From the NCBI RefSeq assembly GCF_905220365.1, contig NC_061143.1, positions 8,246,001 to 8,310,000 of the forward strand: a DNA stretch of 64,000 nucleotides, in the 5' to 3' direction. This DNA is from Vanessa cardui. Taxonomy: Eukaryota > Arthropoda > Insecta > Lepidoptera > Nymphalidae. Shown in pieces: positions 61,831 to 64,000 of the stretch (position 1 is the first letter of the stretch; the number at the start of each line of letters is the position of its first letter). Both the position numbers and the translations under genes were made by a program. The notes under the pieces were generated by a model that worked only from the letters and a program-made list of their open reading frames with translations, made no database searches and was not told the origin of the DNA.

Positions 61831-64000
61831 TTATAAACCCACTTAACATAACTTGAAAGCTATTATACTTACAGACTATCGAAATCACATCGACTAGTTA
61901 TAGTCCGTCTTGATTTATTAAAAACTTAGAAGTGTATAATTCGTATTGTAGCAATGTTATAGCTACAATTTATCTATTCAACGGGAAATTATGCATGTTA
62001 AGTGTTGTATTAGGGGTGAATGCATATTTCGTAATCGCTGGAGCCCTATCGCCTGCACCACCGCGCTCCAACGTCACGAGTGATCGACGACGCGTCGTTC
62101 CGTGACGCCCCGTGACACCGCATTGATCCGATCCGTCCAAATGCACACGTTTTGTCTTCCGACAACAACCATCCAGGAACCGTTACATTATGTGCAAGTG
62201 TCTTATCTGCTTTGAATGCTGAAGTCAAATGCGACACTCATTGTCATTTACATAACACTCGTATTCCATGCTGAATAAAAGGTCATAAGGTTAAATTAAA
62301 AGCAATACTTATTTTATTTAAAGTTTCTTCCTAATGGTTTTCAAATGCTTCAAGGTAGAAATATGTAGAAAATAATTAGATTGTTAGTTTAAATTAACAA
62401 GTATTAATAATTATTTAATTAATAACCATTTCGAAACCTATTTAGTTAAGAATATTCAAGCTTACCCACAAAATGCGATTTTAATTAAGTTATCTACCAA
62501 TATGGTAAGATAAGGTTTTCTATACCGTGTTCTTGCATCAGAACACCCACGTTATGCACGGTTCGTTGAATCCACGAGGAATTACGCGACACCGCCTCGA
62601 GGAGAATGGATTTCCTATGGTGTCTTGCATTGTGATCAACCTTAAGTAAATCTATTGAAGCTTAAAACGGAAATTGTAGAAAGAGAACATTGCGATAAGC
62701 TTCCCGAACCAAAATAATGCTATTGTTAAGGCGGGAAACTATTAATACACACGTAGATATTTCTCAAACCTTTGTGTCACCTCTGTATTTTATTTACGAT
62801 ACATTATAATACCCATATTGTTATAACACTCCTGTTACGTATAATTATGCAAAGCGAACTAATCTAGTTACTTAATTGCGTTCGTCCCCTTCTAAAATCG
62901 TCGACAGGATGTTGTTTCCCAAGTGCCGAATACGAAAATATTTTGTATGATTAATATTCTTCTATCTTAAGTAATAGTGCACCGTCATTATAGCACGTGG
63001 GAGAACGTGAAGGCGGTGCTGGGTTGCATGATGCGTCTCGTGTAAATAAACCCCGCGGTTTCATCGTGTGCGTTTAACTCTGATGAAATTAGTTAAAATG
63101 TTAGCATTGTGTTTAAATGTTAAATGTATTCGGCGTCTGACGTTGATAAAAATAAGATTTCATTGGCAGCTAGCACTAACAGTCAATGTTTTCAGCGTTG
63201 ATGTCATTATTATTTTAAATAAATTATTTTAACTAATTGGCAAATGTCCAGAAAATACTTGTGAATTAGCTAAGATACGTTTTTAAGAATGAACTGATCA
63301 TATTTATTTATATAAGCATTCAAAAAAAAGACTCAACTACTTACAATTTTGAAACGTCTTATAGCAGTGAACAAATATTAAAGATACATAGACTTATAAA
63401 TAAACATAGTATCGAATGGATCTTTCGTATGCTTCAACCAAAACTTAACAACAGTTTTAATGCTGTAGGACAATATGCATGTAGAGTACGGCATACATTT
63501 ATAAATGCAAACAGACTAGGAGTATTCTACGATTGCTTGGCTAGCTTTTTGACATATTCAGCATCGGGATCAACAATTGATAATACATATTCCGTAAAAG
63601 CAATCTCCAATACCGTTGGCACATCAACCGTCAGGTAAGACGGAAGTGCGCCTACGCAACGCGATCAAAACCGGGAAGCGAAGAGTAATTGTAACTCGAT
63701 ATAAATGAAGAGATAAAACCGATTGCACTGTTTAAGGAAGGATAGTTATTTTGCGTTACTATAATGGGCCTGATACGAATAATCGAAGTGTGATCGACGG
63801 ACCATTCGGAAGTTTATGCATTGTCTTGCCTATCACATCCAGTGTTACGTTTTTTTTTTTTTCTATTTTAGTCGTCTGTAAAGTCAAATGTTTAGTCGAC
63901 TGTTTCAACGCAACAAAGCCCTTGTGGTTTTTTAACCACAATGTTCTCCCACTGCTCGAACTCTACAACTAAAAAAGTTACCCTACGAATGCTATAAAGT
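61831..64000. other. Repeat-poor, less AT-rich non-coding sequence
   Basis: Patches at 62040-62260, 62520-62650 and 62990-63110 are visibly richer in CpG and in mixed sequence than the rest of the intron, and no repeat family was recognised. No frame has an identifiable domain or splice partner. They may be regulatory, but that is inference. Confidence 0.4.

Larger units (their letters stand above)
37200..64000 (+). other. Giant intron 7, no further firm exon in the window
   Basis: The exon 7 donor has no clear partner acceptor followed by spectrin-like coding sequence anywhere downstream. The interval therefore reads as an intron of at least 26.8 kb holding retroposons, foldback DNA and long repeat-free stretches. 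A 39-nt microexon candidate is given separately. The gene could alternatively end in an unrecognised way, but no stop and polyadenylation context was found. Confidence 0.55.

Noticed and set aside
63429..63972. Short forward frames near the window end as a new gene
   Set aside because: AT-rich, no motif and no matching splice signals. They lie within the probable giant intron, though a gene continuing past the edge cannot be excluded.

Overview
This is an AT-rich stretch of an insect nuclear genome, almost certainly a butterfly and probably a nymphalid. The support is several copies of a tRNA-derived SINE that I recognise as the Metulj type described from Heliconius, other lepidopteran-type short retroposons, and a gene split by many short GT..AG introns. 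No prokaryotic gene arrangement, rRNA or CRISPR array was seen, and I found no tRNA-like stretch that looks like a functional tRNA gene.

One protein-coding gene can be assembled, on the + strand. A likely 5' UTR exon (30834-31179) runs into a first coding exon of only 10 nt (ATG at 31180). Six further coding exons follow at 31962-32088, 32586-32724, 33986-34189, 34543-34641, 35504-35606 and 37069-37199. All junctions are GT/AG and all phases agree, giving an open N-terminal fragment of 271 residues. It holds one complete spectrin-like repeat and the start of a second, so it is a spectrin-repeat protein. Klarsicht/nesprin/AKAP6-type scaffold proteins are my best guess. The 3' part is not found: the interval from 37200 to the window end reads as one giant intron (at least 26.8 kb), with one possible 39-nt microexon at 59696-59734.

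The 30.8 kb upstream of the gene is non-coding. It holds SINEs, retrotransposon 3' ends, three foldback elements (20.0-23.0 kb) and a nested insertion: a hAT-like element (25386-27314, 8-bp target duplication) interrupted by a 5'-truncated RTE-like non-LTR retrotransposon (16-bp target duplication) whose reverse transcriptase frame is open for 391 codons.

Four recurrent families are labelled A to D here. A is a short poly(A)-tailed retroposon beginning near 'gtagggctttgtgcaag'. B is a retroposon 3' region ending in 'ttgatttgatttga'. C covers related RTE-like 3' ends with a GACA-rich tail. D is an RTE-like 3' end containing 'gcttagatcttt' and ending 'gggtcgctagta'. Several copies interrupt one another. 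Five near-perfect palindromes with 0-4 bp spacers are scattered through the window, one of them inside the reverse transcriptase frame.

I did not find a convincing new biological system. The observations most worth checking are the microexon, the 102-bp tandem repeat abutting a splice acceptor, the in-frame snap-back duplication in the retrotransposon and the nested hAT/RTE insertion. Family names rest on recall and pattern recognition; no database search was run.
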